Positions 10,906-20,266 of a DNA stretch of 64,000 bases are shown piece after piece; position 1 is the first letter of the stretch; each line of letters opens with the position of its first letter. A program made the translations under genes and the position numbers. Origin of the DNA: Gemmatimonadaceae bacterium (GTDB taxonomy: Bacteria > Gemmatimonadota > Gemmatimonadetes > Gemmatimonadales > Gemmatimonadaceae); assembly GCA_019637355.1 (NCBI GenBank), contig JAHBVT010000001.1, forward strand, positions 1,457,192 to 1,521,191, given 5' to 3'. The notes beneath the pieces are model-generated. The model was not told where the DNA came from, did not search any database, and saw only the letters and a list, made by a program, of their open reading frames with translations.

Positions 10906-12389
10906 AGGGAGGAATGCAGCAATCCGCGCGACTGGGACAGGAACTGCGGGCCAACCCGCGCCTGTACCAAGCGATGGATATGCTGTATATGCCCTTGCTT
11001 GACCTGCAGCAGCATCTCAAGGCGGAACTGCAGGAGAATCCCTTCCTCGAGCTCATCGACGAAGAAGAGGAAGAGATCGTCGAGAGTCCGAGCGTCGAGC
11101 TGGCCGAGTCGCAGAGCGTCGAGCCGGAGCCCGAGGAAGGCCTGCCGAAGGAGGAGCGCGAGGACGATTCCCGTTGGGAAGAGATTCTCCTCGACGGGAT
11201 GGAGTCCGGCGGAATGCCGGAGCCGCGCGACGACCGCGAGCCCTACGAGCCGGTCACGGTGGAGTCTCGCGGCCTCGACGATCACCTGCGCGACCAGATC
11301 GCGCTGCTCGACCTCTCCGACCGCGACCGCCTGCTGGCCGAGGAGTTCATCGGCAACATCAACGAGGACGGCTACCTCGCGGCCGACCTCGACGAGATCC
11401 TGCGCGGCATCAACGACGTGGTGCTCCGCGCCGCCGAGGCCGAGGACGAGGAGCGCGAGATCCCGCTCTTCACGCCAGCCGACGCCGAGCGGATGCTGGG
11501 CATCGTGCAGGGATTGGACCCTGCCGGCATCGCGGCGCGGACGCTGCAGGAATGCCTCACGCTGCAGCTGCCCGCGGCCGGGCTCGAGGGCACGCTGGCG
11601 GCGCGGATGGTCCACGAATGCTTCGCCGAGCTGATTGCGCACAAGTGGGCGGATGTCGGCCGGAAGCTGGGCTGCAGCCCCAGCGAGGCACAGGCCGCGG
11701 CCGATGCGCTGGCCAGGCTCAACCCCAAGCCCGGGCGCGCCTTCGCCGAGGGTGACGGGAACTACGTGGTACCGGATCTCATCGTCGAGAAGGTGGACGG
11801 TGAGTATCTCGTGTTCACCAACGATCACAACCTGCCGCGCCTGCGCCTGTCGAAGTCGTACCAGGACATCGCGCGTGACAAGAAGCGCTTCGACGCCGAG
11901 CACAAGGAATTCATCACCAGCCGGCTGAGCGCGGCCCAGTGGCTGATCCAGGCCATCGAGCAGCGCCGCCAGACGATGCTCAAGGTGATGCACTTCATCG
12001 TCGACCGGCAGCGCGAGTTCTTTGAGAAGGGCGAAAAGGGCCTGCGGCCGCTCACGCTGCGCGAGGTGGCGGACGCCATCGGGATGCACGAGTCCACGGT
12101 CTCGCGCGTCACCAACGAGAAGTACGCGCAGACCCCCCGCGGCGTGCTACCGCTCAAGGGCTTCTTCTCCGCCGGCCTCAAGAGCACGGACGGCGAGGAC
12201 GTCTCCTCGCGGAGCGTGAAGGCCACCATCCAGAAGCTGGTGGCGGCCGAAGATCCCCGGCAGCCCCTCACCGACGACGCCATCGTCAAGCGGCTCGCGG
12301 CGGACGGACTGCAGATCGCCCGCCGCACCGTCGCCAAATACCGCGACGAACTCGGCATCCTCAAGGCGCAGATGCGCAAGCGGCTCTGA
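10902..12389 (+). CDS. rpoN: RNA polymerase sigma-54 factor
   Basis: Sigma factor that recognises -24/-12 promoters and needs AAA+ activators. The 495-aa protein has the glutamine/leucine-rich region I (LDLQQHLKAELQENPFLE), an acidic region II (about residues 45-110), the core-binding region and the HTH (VADAIGMHESTVSRVTN). The C-terminal RpoN box ARRTVAKYR is intact. It follows lptB with an ATGA-type overlap at 10902, as in the classical lptB-rpoN arrangement. A second ATG at 10914 sits too close to its GGGAGG to be preferred. I saw no convincing -24/-12 sequence in this window and no enhancer-binding activator gene. Confidence 0.95.
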   Translation: MKGGMQQSARLGQELRANPRLYQAMDMLYMPLLDLQQHLKAELQENPFLELIDEEEEEIVESPSVELAESQSVEPEPEEGLPKEEREDDSRWEEILLDGMESGGMPEPRDDREPYEPVTVESRGLDDHLRDQIALLDLSDRDRLLAEEFIGNINEDGYLAADLDEILRGINDVVLRAAEAEDEEREIPLFTPADAERMLGIVQGLDPAGIAARTLQECLTLQLPAAGLEGTLAARMVHECFAELIAHKWADVGRKLGCSPSEAQAAADALARLNPKPGRAFAEGDGNYVVPDLIVEKVDGEYLVFTNDHNLPRLRLSKSYQDIARDKKRFDAEHKEFITSRLSAAQWLIQAIEQRRQTMLKVMHFIVDRQREFFEKGEKGLRPLTLREVADAIGMHESTVSRVTNEKYAQTPRGVLPLKGFFSAGLKSTDGEDVSSRSVKATIQKLVAAEDPRQPLTDDAIVKRLAADGLQIARRTVAKYRDELGILKAQMRKRL

Positions 12390-12396
12390 CCCCCCG

Positions 12397-13347
12397 ATGA
12401 CCACTCCCACCGCCGCCCCGCAGGTCTCCGTGCTCGTCCCCGCCAAGGACGAGGCCGAGAACCTCCCGACCTTCCTCGAGCTCTGCGACGCGATGATCCG
12501 CGCCGCAGCCGCCCCCTACGAAGTAATCGTCGTGGACGACGGCAGCACCGACGGCACGCCGGCGCTGCTCGCCGCGCTGGGCGCCAAGTATCCTTGGCTG
12601 CGGAGCGTGCGGCACCGCGCCCAGCGTGGCATCGCCGAAGCCCTGCGCAGCGGCTACCTCGCATCCCGCGGTCGCATCCTGGTGTTCTATCCCGCGGACC
12701 TGCAGTTCAAGCCCGAGGACATCCCGCGCCTGGTGCAGCCCATCCTGGACGGTCAGTCCGATATGGTCACCGGCTTCAAGCAGGGACACTACGAGAAGGC
12801 CTTCGTCTCACGCATCTACAACGGCCTCTCGCGCGCGCTCTTCGACGTGCCCGTGCGCGACCTCAACAACGTGAAGGCCTATCGTCGCGAGATAATGGCC
12901 GACCAGCCGGCCCGCCCGGACTGGCATCGGTATATGATCGTGCTTGCGCACGCGCAGGGCTACAGCGTGAGCGAGATCCCCGTCCCGCTGTACCCACGCA
13001 GCGCGGGCAAGAGCAAGTTCGGGCTCAGCCGCATTCCGATTGGCGTGCTGGATATGCTGGCTGTGTGGTTCGAGCTGCGCTTCGGCCAGAAGCCCTTGCT
13101 CGCGTTCGGGATGCTGGGCGCCGCGCTGTTCGCCGTTGGCGTGCTCGCCGGCGTCGCCGCGCTCATCGTGCTGCTGGTGCAGGGCATCGGTCTGCGCTGG
13201 ATCTGGACCTTGATCCAGACCTGCCTGCTGCTCGGCTCGATCTTCTTCGCGACTGGGTTGCTGGGCGAGCAGGTCGCCGTCACGCGCGCCGAGCAGCGGG
13301 AGCTGCGTCGGCGCCTCGACGCCCTGCGCTCCGACACGGAGCGATGA
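12397..13347 (+). CDS. GT2 polyprenyl-phosphate glycosyltransferase with two membrane helices
   Basis: GT-A fold family 2 glycosyltransferase. The N-terminus VSVLVPAKDEAENLP and VVDDGSTDGT (about 40-55) bind the nucleotide; the metal/acceptor region is FYPADLQF. After about residue 225 there are two hydrophobic helices (LLAFGMLGAALFAVGV and the segment near 270-293) and a charged C-terminal coil. The layout resembles DPM1/ArnC-like enzymes that move a sugar from a nucleotide to a lipid phosphate on the cytoplasmic face. It starts 7 bases after rpoN and its stop overlaps the next gene by 4 bases (ATGA). Donor sugar unknown. Confidence 0.8.
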   Translation: MTTPTAAPQVSVLVPAKDEAENLPTFLELCDAMIRAAAAPYEVIVVDDGSTDGTPALLAALGAKYPWLRSVRHRAQRGIAEALRSGYLASRGRILVFYPADLQFKPEDIPRLVQPILDGQSDMVTGFKQGHYEKAFVSRIYNGLSRALFDVPVRDLNNVKAYRREIMADQPARPDWHRYMIVLAHAQGYSVSEIPVPLYPRSAGKSKFGLSRIPIGVLDMLAVWFELRFGQKPLLAFGMLGAALFAVGVLAGVAALIVLLVQGIGLRWIWTLIQTCLLLGSIFFATGLLGEQVAVTRAEQRELRRRLDALRSDTER

Positions 13348-14504
13348 GCGCTCGACGCGTCCTCTTCGTCACGCACGCCTACCCGCGGCACGCCACGGAC
13401 GGGGCAGGGTCGTTCTTGCACCGGCTGGCGCTCGGGCTGCAGGCCGGGGGCTGCACGGTGCGGGTCCTCGCTCCCAGCGGGCCCAAGCTGCCGCCGCGCG
13501 AAGCGCTCGAGGGCGTGGAAATCCGTCGCTATCGCTACGCGCCGGCGGGGATGGAGTCGTTGGCCTACACCGGCACGATGGCCGAGCAGGTGCTCGGGTC
13601 GTTGAGCGGGACGGGCGCGATGCTCGGGATGCTCACCGCCGGCACGATGGCCGTCCGCCGGGCCATCGAGGACTTCGACCCCGATGTGGTCCACGCGCAC
13701 TGGTGGTTCCCCTCGGGCCTGCTGGCCATCGGCGCCGACAGCGAGCGCCCGCTCGTGACGACGATGCACGGCTCGGACGTGCGACTGGCGCGCAAGCTGA
13801 AGCTCTCGCATCCGTTCTTCCGGCGCGTGATGGCGCGTTCGTCGGCCGTGACGGTGGTGTCGAGCTGGCTTGCCGGTGAGGCGCGCGCGATCGCGCCGAC
13901 CACGGACTTCCGCGTCGCGCCGATGCCGGTGGATACCGCACTGTTCACGTCCGAGAGCGTCACCCGCGTTCCCGGCCGCTTTCTCTTCGTCGGACGGCTC
14001 AACGCGCAGAAGGGAGTGCGGGACCTGCTCGAGGCACTGTCCTGGGCGCCGGCCGCCACGAGCCTCGACGTCGTCGGCGCTGGGGAAGACCGCGAGGCGC
14101 TCCAGGCGCGCGCGCGTGAGCTCGGCGTGGATATGCGGGTGCATTGGCACGGGCACCTCGATCGGTCGGCGCTCCCGGCGCTGTACCGCCGGGCGCAGGC
14201 GGTCGTGATGCCTTCGGTGAACGAGGGGCTCGGCCTGGTCGCGGTGGAGGCCCAGCTCGCCCGCACGCCAGTCATCGCCTACCGCTCCGGTGGCCTGCCG
14301 GATGTGGTGGACGCATCGTGGGGAGGCATTCTCGTCAAGAGCGGTGATGTGCGGGAGCTTGCCGCGGCGATGGCCCGCGTACACGCCGACCCCGCTGCGG
14401 TGGACGGCTGGGGCGCGGCCGCGCGCTCGGTGATGCTCGACCGCTTCGCGCCGAGTGTCGTGTGTGCGGGGTATCGCGCGCTCTACGACCGCGTCGTCCG
14501 ATGA
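13344..14504 (+). CDS. GT4 family glycosyltransferase
   Basis: A 386-aa retaining GT-B glycosyltransferase. The N-terminal half has the Gly-rich entry VTHAYPRHATDGAGSF and the HAHWWFPSG motif. The C-terminal half starts with FVGRLNAQKGVRDL and carries the donor-binding E-x7-E element in PSVNEGLGLVAVEA. No membrane helix is visible, so it is probably a peripheral cytoplasmic enzyme adding a sugar to a lipid-linked glycan. ATG 13344 overlaps the previous stop; a longer upstream frame is a shadow. It overlaps the flippase gene at its end (ATGA). Sugar specificity cannot be predicted. Confidence 0.82.
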   Translation: MSARRVLFVTHAYPRHATDGAGSFLHRLALGLQAGGCTVRVLAPSGPKLPPREALEGVEIRRYRYAPAGMESLAYTGTMAEQVLGSLSGTGAMLGMLTAGTMAVRRAIEDFDPDVVHAHWWFPSGLLAIGADSERPLVTTMHGSDVRLARKLKLSHPFFRRVMARSSAVTVVSSWLAGEARAIAPTTDFRVAPMPVDTALFTSESVTRVPGRFLFVGRLNAQKGVRDLLEALSWAPAATSLDVVGAGEDREALQARARELGVDMRVHWHGHLDRSALPALYRRAQAVVMPSVNEGLGLVAVEAQLARTPVIAYRSGGLPDVVDASWGGILVKSGDVRELAAAMARVHADPAAVDGWGAAARSVMLDRFAPSVVCAGYRALYDRVVR

Positions 14505-15805
14505 GTGCGTCGCGCCTGCGCGCCCCGTTCGCCAGCGAGCGTGGGCCGGAAGCTCGCTTGATGGGCTCCACCGCGTTGGGCCAACTGCTGGCATTGGCCG
14601 TCGCGCCACTGCTCGGCCGCCTCCTCGGACCCGAGGCGTTCGGCAGCTTCGGCATCTATCTCGCGGTACTCGGCACTGTGGGGGGGGCTGCCTCGTGGCG
14701 GCTGGGACTTGCGGTTCCGGTGCCACGCGACGACGATGCCGCCCTGGACGTCGTGGCGGCTGGACTCAGCGCCACCGCAGTGTCCGGCGCCGTCGCGCTT
14801 GGGCTCGTCTGGGCGCTCGGATCGCCGCTGGCAGGGACCCTTGGAGCACCCGACGCAGCGCCGCTGCTGTGGTGGATCCCGATCAGCATTGTTGGAGTCG
14901 GCGTCACCGACGTGCTCTCGGGCTGGTGTTTGCGGTACCGCGAGTTCCCGGCGCTGGTGCATCAGCGCGTGGTGCGCGCCGTCGGCACAAGTGTGTGGCA
15001 ACTCCTGCACGCGCTGCTCATCCGGGCCTCCGCGATTCCGCTGGTCATCGGCGAGGCACTTGGGCGCCTAGCGAGCATCCTGGCAATGGCGGGCATCATC
15101 TGGCGGCGCGAGCAGGCGCGCTTTCGCGCCATCACGGCGGCGCGGATTGCGGGGGCGCTGGGCGCGCAGCGAGCCTTTGTGCTGGTGGCCACGCCCTCGC
15201 ATCTGGTGAATATGCTCGGACAGTGGATTCCGGTCTTCCTGCTGACCTACTGGTGGGGTGCTGCAGCTGCGGGGCTCTACGTCGTCGGGCAGCGAGTCAT
15301 CGGCATTCCGATCGGCCTGATTGGCGACTCCGCAGGGCAGGTGTACCTCGCCGACCTCGCGGCGCGCTCGCGCAATGCGCCAGCCGAGATGCCCGCGCTC
15401 TTCCGCGAGGTGGCGCTCCGGCTTGCCAAGCTTGCCGCCGTCATTGCCATCGTCCTGATTGCACTCGGTCCGATTGGTTTTTCGCTGGGCTTCGGGTCGG
15501 TATGGACCGACGCCGGTCGGATGGTCCGCTGGCAGGGGCTCGCGCTGGCCGCCCAGATGGTCGCGATTCCGATGGCGCACACGCTGGTGGTCCTGCGCTT
15601 CCAGCGGCGGCAGTTGCTGTGGGACGTGTTCCGGCTTGTGTTCACCAGCGGCGGCTTCGCGCTCGCCCGTCGGCTGGGTGCGGACGCCGTCAGTGCCGTG
15701 GCCATCCACGGCGGCGTGACCGCGCTGCTGTACTCGACGCTCGTGTGGCTCAGTTGGCAGGCGGTGGTACGACGCGGCAGCGACGATCCGGGTGCCGCGA
15801 CCTAG
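14501..15805 (+). CDS. Wzx-type polysaccharide flippase
   Basis: A 434-aa polytopic inner-membrane protein with about 12 hydrophobic helices, matching the polysaccharide biosynthesis/MVF part of the MOP exporter superfamily. The N-terminal segment GQLLALAVAPLLGRLLGPEAFGSF is typical of the family (helix 1 plus the LGPxxFG loop). Such proteins flip lipid-linked oligosaccharides across the inner membrane. It lies inside a run of glycosyltransferases and overlaps the GT4 stop, so it is probably the exporter for that glycan. No Wzy polymerase is recognisable unless the following YfhO-like protein has a related role. Confidence 0.78.
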   Translation: MSASRLRAPFASERGPEARLMGSTALGQLLALAVAPLLGRLLGPEAFGSFGIYLAVLGTVGGAASWRLGLAVPVPRDDDAALDVVAAGLSATAVSGAVALGLVWALGSPLAGTLGAPDAAPLLWWIPISIVGVGVTDVLSGWCLRYREFPALVHQRVVRAVGTSVWQLLHALLIRASAIPLVIGEALGRLASILAMAGIIWRREQARFRAITAARIAGALGAQRAFVLVATPSHLVNMLGQWIPVFLLTYWWGAAAAGLYVVGQRVIGIPIGLIGDSAGQVYLADLAARSRNAPAEMPALFREVALRLAKLAAVIAIVLIALGPIGFSLGFGSVWTDAGRMVRWQGLALAAQMVAIPMAHTLVVLRFQRRQLLWDVFRLVFTSGGFALARRLGADAVSAVAIHGGVTALLYSTLVWLSWQAVVRRGSDDPGAAT

Positions 15806-15828
15806 GGCGACGCTTACCTTACTTTCCT

Positions 15829-18189
15829 ATGGCTGATACTCCTCGGCGGTTTCCGATTCACCCAGGCATCGCCTTTGCGATTGGCTGGGCCCTCCTCCTC
15901 GGCCTCCTGTTCGCTCCGCTGTTTTCGGGCGGCGTGATCGTCAATCCGATGAGCGACGGCAAGGACGGCTACGTGACACGCCACTTCGCCGCCGTGGTGA
16001 TTGCCCAGTGGGGCGAGGTCCCGCGCTGGAATCCATACATCTTCGGCGGGATGCCGTTCTTGGGCGCGATGCACGGCGACCAGGTGTATCCCATTTCGGT
16101 CGCCTTGCGTGCGGTCTTTGCGCCGGCGCTCGGCATTGGGCTCGGAATGGTGCTGCACGCCTGGCTCGGGGCGGTCGGCCTCCTCGCCTTCCTGCGGAAG
16201 CAATCGCTGAGCTGGAGCGCGGCCGTTGTCGGAGCCACGGCCTATGGAATCAGCGGCCCGCTGCTCTCGCTGTTCTATCCAGGGCACGACGGCAAGATCT
16301 ACGTCCTTGGGCTCACGCCTTGGGCCCTGTTGGCAATCGCCGAGGCTTGCCGCACCCGCCGGCCGCATTGGTTTGCGCTCTGGGGCCTCTTGGTCGGCCT
16401 GATGCTGCTTTCGCCGCATTTCCAGATGACGTATTACTCGTCGCTGCTGATGGGCGCCTTCTTGTTCTTCACACTGTTTACGCAGACAGAACGCCCGGCA
16501 CGACTGGTGGTCCTGGCAGGTTTCGGCGTGGCCAGTGTCCTCGCCCTGGCGACGGCCGCAGCGCAGTTGATGCCGTTCGCCGAGTATCTGCCGTTTAGTC
16601 CGCGCAGTGCAGCCGGTTCCACTTCCACCGGATGGGAGTACGGCACCAGTTGGGCGATGCCGGCCATCGAACTGATCGGAACAATGTGGGGCGGTTTCAA
16701 CGGTTGGCTGCTCCAAAGCTATTGGGGAACCAACACCTTCAAGCTCCACTCGGACTACCTCGGCCTCTTGGTCGGTGTGCTGGCGTTGACGGCCATCCTG
16801 CGCACGCCAGCCGGGGCCGAGCGCAAGCGCCTCTGGTTTTGGGTGGGTTGCGTGATCTTCGGAACGCTCTGGGTGCTCGGCGGCCAGACCCCGTTCTACC
16901 GGATTCCGTATCATCTTTTCCCGATGATCAGCAAGACGCGCGCCCCGTCAATGATGTGGGGTCACGTCGCGCTGTGTTTTGGTGTGCTGGCCGGGCTCGG
17001 GATGCAACAGTGGCTGTCGATGGCTGGTGACGCGCGCGCGCGCTGGGCCAAGCGACTGGCCATCACCGTGGGGGTCGCGGCCACGGTTCTGCTCGCGGCA
17101 ACCGATGGACTCATCACGACATTGGCACCGGACTTCCGTACCGATGCCGCATTTCTCGCGGTGCGCGATGCACGCCTCGGCCTGCTGCTCGGTGCTGCGA
17201 CGGTGCTGACGTTTGCGGCGGTGGCGTGGCGGGCGCCGCGCTGGCTCCCGGGCGCCGCGGTTGTGCTGCTCCTGGCCGATCTCGGCACGCAGGTGCGCCG
17301 GTTCATCGTCATTGACGAACGTGGGGCGGAGGTGTTCGCCGCGGATGACGTCGTACAGGCGCTGCGGCGGGACGCTGACGGCACCACCCAGCCGTGGCGC
17401 GTGCTGCCGCTGGGGCGTTCGTATATGGACGACTATCTGATGGAGCACCGCGTCCGCTCCGTGCTTGGCTACCACGGGAACGAACTCCACACCTATGACG
17501 AAACGCTCGGCGGCAAGAATCGCTGGGTGAATCGCGGGAACCCACAGTCGTGGCGGCTGTTCGGTGTGCGCTATGTGTTCGTCGACGAGGTGCCGCCGCA
17601 GCTTCCGCCCGGCTTCACCGTGGTCGGCGAGCGCTTGCGGACGTGGTTAGGCGAGCAGACGGCCGTGTTACGCGTGCCCGAGCCAGGGGAGTGGGCGGTC
17701 ATCGCGCCGCTGGCCTTCAAGCTCGACGATGAAGAGGCGACGATCGGCACCGTGATGAATCCGCAGTTCGACCCGCGGCGCATCGTGCTCGTGGCTGGCG
17801 ATGCCGCCTTCGGCGACACCACGCCACCGCAGGCACTGCCGGCGCCGATCAGTCCCGCACCACAGATTGTGGTCGAGGAACGGCAGCCCGGAGTCTATGT
17901 GCTGCGGGTCGATACGCTGGCGCAGGACGGCTACCTCGTCGTCAGCGAGAACCACCTGCCGACGTGGACCGCGACGGTCGATGGCGTGGCTGCCCCCGTG
18001 GCACGTGCCAACGGCACGTTCCTCGCCGTCCCCGTGAAGGCCGGTAGCAAGGAGATCGTGCTTTCGGTGGAATCGCGCGGCGACCAGCTCGGCCTCAAGG
18101 TCTCGCTTGCCGGTCTCGGAGGCCTGGCGCTGCTGGCACTGGCTGGTCTCTTCGTGCGGCGACGCGAAGGCGAGGCGGGACGTGACTGA
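15829..18189 (+). CDS. YfhO-family large membrane protein
   Basis: A 786-aa protein with about a dozen predicted membrane helices in the first ~480 residues and a soluble C-terminal domain ending in one more helix and a charged tail (FVRRREGEAGRD). Motifs recall the YfhO family: NPYIFGGMPFLGAMHGDQVYP near residue 70, then the C-terminal DGYLVVSENHLPTW and TVDGVAAPVARANGTF pieces. YfhO relatives have a GT-C-like fold and, in Firmicutes, have been linked to lipid-linked sugar transfer onto teichoic or lipoteichoic acids. Here it probably modifies an exported glycan on the outer side of the inner membrane. ATG 15829 is the first codon giving the hydrophobic N-terminus; an open frame extends upstream inside the flippase gene. 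Confidence 0.75.
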   Translation: MADTPRRFPIHPGIAFAIGWALLLGLLFAPLFSGGVIVNPMSDGKDGYVTRHFAAVVIAQWGEVPRWNPYIFGGMPFLGAMHGDQVYPISVALRAVFAPALGIGLGMVLHAWLGAVGLLAFLRKQSLSWSAAVVGATAYGISGPLLSLFYPGHDGKIYVLGLTPWALLAIAEACRTRRPHWFALWGLLVGLMLLSPHFQMTYYSSLLMGAFLFFTLFTQTERPARLVVLAGFGVASVLALATAAAQLMPFAEYLPFSPRSAAGSTSTGWEYGTSWAMPAIELIGTMWGGFNGWLLQSYWGTNTFKLHSDYLGLLVGVLALTAILRTPAGAERKRLWFWVGCVIFGTLWVLGGQTPFYRIPYHLFPMISKTRAPSMMWGHVALCFGVLAGLGMQQWLSMAGDARARWAKRLAITVGVAATVLLAATDGLITTLAPDFRTDAAFLAVRDARLGLLLGAATVLTFAAVAWRAPRWLPGAAVVLLLADLGTQVRRFIVIDERGAEVFAADDVVQALRRDADGTTQPWRVLPLGRSYMDDYLMEHRVRSVLGYHGNELHTYDETLGGKNRWVNRGNPQSWRLFGVRYVFVDEVPPQLPPGFTVVGERLRTWLGEQTAVLRVPEPGEWAVIAPLAFKLDDEEATIGTVMNPQFDPRRIVLVAGDAAFGDTTPPQALPAPISPAPQIVVEERQPGVYVLRVDTLAQDGYLVVSENHLPTWTATVDGVAAPVARANGTFLAVPVKAGSKEIVLSVESRGDQLGLKVSLAGLGGLALLALAGLFVRRREGEAGRD

Positions 18190-19192
18190 AGTCCGGGTGG
18201 TGCCATTCGAGGCCCGGCACACCGAACCCGTACTCGACCTGATGCGCCGCTGGAGCCCCGAGCATCCGGAGCTGGCCGAGCGGTCGTTGCTTGAGTGGCA
18301 GCGCTGCGCCCGCTTCGTGGCGCTGCGCGGCGAGGATGTCGTGGGGCAGATTTGCCAGGTCGCACACGAGTTTCGCTACAACGACGAGCGGCCCAGTGTG
18401 CAGGTCGGGTGGGGAATCACCTTGGTGCTCGATATGTCGGACGACGCGACGCGCAAGGCGGCTGGACGGCAGCTACTCGCCGCTTGCGAGAACGCCGACG
18501 GTCTCAAGTACGGCGCGGTCGGCGTCGTCCCAATGATCGAGCCGGCGTACCTGCGTCGCGGGCATCGGCTCACCCGCGACTCGTCAGCCTACTTCGCACG
18601 ATTCTTCCGGCCGGGGAAAGCCCTCGCGTACTGGAAGAAGCCGACGTTCGTGGCACCGGCGGTGCACGTGGGGAACCTGTTCCACCGGCCACAGGGACCA
18701 AGCGGCGCGGAGCGGACTGAACGCATCGAGCGCTTTGATCCGGCGTGGGACGCGACGTGGGACCGGCTGCTCCGCGCCCGCTATGAGTTGAGCGGCACGC
18801 GGACGGCGGACTATCTCAACTACAAGCTGTCGCAACCGCGCCGGGAGTACCACACGCGCGTCCACCGCGATGCCGAGGGCACGGTGGATGGCTACCTCGT
18901 GTGGCGCCGCGCCAAGCACCTCACGCGGGATCTTGATCTCGTGAAGATCTGTGACTTCGTCGGCACCGATGCCGCGCTCGACGCGCTGCTGCCAGAAGCC
19001 GTGCGATTCGCACGCGACGAGCAGGCCCGCGGCACTTATGGCATCGTCGCCCTCAGCGCGATGCGTGACGCCCCGGCGCTTAAGCGCGCCGGTCTCTGGG
19101 TGCGGCGCCCGTACCCCGTCGTGCTCGCGGGCGGCACCGAAGGCGCGATTCGTGTCTCGTTCTTCGATTCCGACCTCGATGATCTCTGGTGA
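18182..19192 (+). CDS. GNAT-fold acyltransferase-like protein
   Basis: A 336-aa soluble protein. The first half has the order expected of a GNAT domain: EVRVVPFEARHTEPVLDLM, then FVALRGEDVVGQIC, then a long central strand-helix unit (VQVGWGITLVLD) and a V-shaped motif with YLRRGHRL. A second half of similar length may be a second GNAT repeat (TVDGYLVWRR, then ARDEQARGTYGIVALSA). The acetyl-CoA loop (Q/RxxGxG/A) is not clearly preserved. Such proteins in polysaccharide clusters acylate amino sugars. The start is GTG 18182, overlapping the YfhO-like stop by 8 bases. It overlaps the next gene by 14 bases. Substrate unknown. Confidence 0.6.
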   Translation: MTEVRVVPFEARHTEPVLDLMRRWSPEHPELAERSLLEWQRCARFVALRGEDVVGQICQVAHEFRYNDERPSVQVGWGITLVLDMSDDATRKAAGRQLLAACENADGLKYGAVGVVPMIEPAYLRRGHRLTRDSSAYFARFFRPGKALAYWKKPTFVAPAVHVGNLFHRPQGPSGAERTERIERFDPAWDATWDRLLRARYELSGTRTADYLNYKLSQPRREYHTRVHRDAEGTVDGYLVWRRAKHLTRDLDLVKICDFVGTDAALDALLPEAVRFARDEQARGTYGIVALSAMRDAPALKRAGLWVRRPYPVVLAGGTEGAIRVSFFDSDLDDLW

Positions 19193-20261
19193 GCCGCCGG
19201 TAGACTGGCGCATCCCGATTGTTATCGGCTGCGACACCGACCCGGATCGCAGCGGTTTCGTTGGCGCGCTGCCGAGCGATCGGCTCGTCTGGCGCGGAAT
19301 GCTCGAGGGCATTCCGGCCTTGAAAGACGCCGTCCGCAACCTCCGCGACGACGCCGGTTGCGCGCCGCGGTTCACGTGGTTGCTGCGTGCCGACGAACAG
19401 GTCCGCGACCTGATGGGGAGCTATTCGTGGTGCCTCGAGGCCCACGGCGCGTTCCTCTCGCAGTTGGTCGCCGACGGCGATGCCCTAGGCTGGCACCCAC
19501 ACTTCTGGCGACTCGACCGTGGGACCAGCCGCTGGTATCAGGAGGTCGAGGACCGCGAGTGGCAGGTCGCGATGCTGCACGCCGCACATCACGCGCTGCA
19601 GACGGCGGGCCTCTCGCCCGCAAGCGCCCGGATGGGGTGGACGTACCACACCAGCGAAACATTCAACACGTTGGACGCGCTGGGCGTGCGCCTCGAGTTC
19701 TCACCCTTTCCGGGACTGCGCAGCTACCGGAGCCGACCTGCGACTCGCTCCGAGAACCAATTCGACTGGAGCATCACGCCGACGCAGTCGTTCTTCGCCA
19801 GCCGCCGCGACCCGCGCAAAGCGGCGGGGGCAGGGGAGCCTGCCTGCCGGATGCTAACGCTGCCCTGTTTCGTGGCGCAGCAGCGCGCCTGGGGGTTCGT
19901 CGCCGGCGTACAGATGGCGCGCAAGTCCGCGTCGCCGGGGCCGATCTGGGATGCCATTCGCCGCCCGAGCTACGTCATCAACCTGACGGCGCGCCCGACG
20001 CTATTCGCGCCACTGGTGAACCAGTTGCGCGATTCGGTGCACTCGGCGCGTGCCGGGCGTCGACCTGCACCGGCGTTTGCAACATATTTCCATCCCGACG
20101 AACTCATTCCGAATCGCAGCACGATGTACGCGCTGCAGCACGTGCGGGAGAACATCGTGGCGCTCGTGGATTGCATTCGCAGCGCCGGCGCATCTCCGGC
20201 GTTTGTTACCGCAGACCAGTATGTCAACCTGTGGGGCGCGGAGACGCGATCCACCTCTTGA
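19179..20261 (+). CDS. Polysaccharide-deacetylase-like (NodB-superfamily) protein
   Basis: A 360-aa soluble protein that I recognise only loosely. Near the N-terminus IVIGCDTDPDRSGF could supply the metal-binding aspartates of a NodB-like barrel. GWHPHFW at about residue 105 could supply the paired histidines, and TFNTLDALGVRLEF fits a later barrel strand. The C-terminal half (TYFHPDELIPN) again has His/Asp that suggests a metal site. No signal peptide is visible, so it would act in the cytoplasm if it is a deacetylase. The ATG at 19179 overlaps the GNAT-like gene by 14 bases; no later start gives an equally good N-terminus. A role in trimming N-acetyl groups before the GNAT protein re-acylates is a guess. 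Confidence 0.45.
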   Translation: MISGEPPVDWRIPIVIGCDTDPDRSGFVGALPSDRLVWRGMLEGIPALKDAVRNLRDDAGCAPRFTWLLRADEQVRDLMGSYSWCLEAHGAFLSQLVADGDALGWHPHFWRLDRGTSRWYQEVEDREWQVAMLHAAHHALQTAGLSPASARMGWTYHTSETFNTLDALGVRLEFSPFPGLRSYRSRPATRSENQFDWSITPTQSFFASRRDPRKAAGAGEPACRMLTLPCFVAQQRAWGFVAGVQMARKSASPGPIWDAIRRPSYVINLTARPTLFAPLVNQLRDSVHSARAGRRPAPAFATYFHPDELIPNRSTMYALQHVRENIVALVDCIRSAGASPAFVTADQYVNLWGAETRSTS

Positions 20262-20266
20262 GCGAT

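Noticed and set aside
10914-10916. Second ATG of rpoN preceded by GGGAGG
   Set aside because: The purine run ends one base before this ATG, too close for normal initiation; the ATGA overlap at 10902 is the pattern used throughout this operon.
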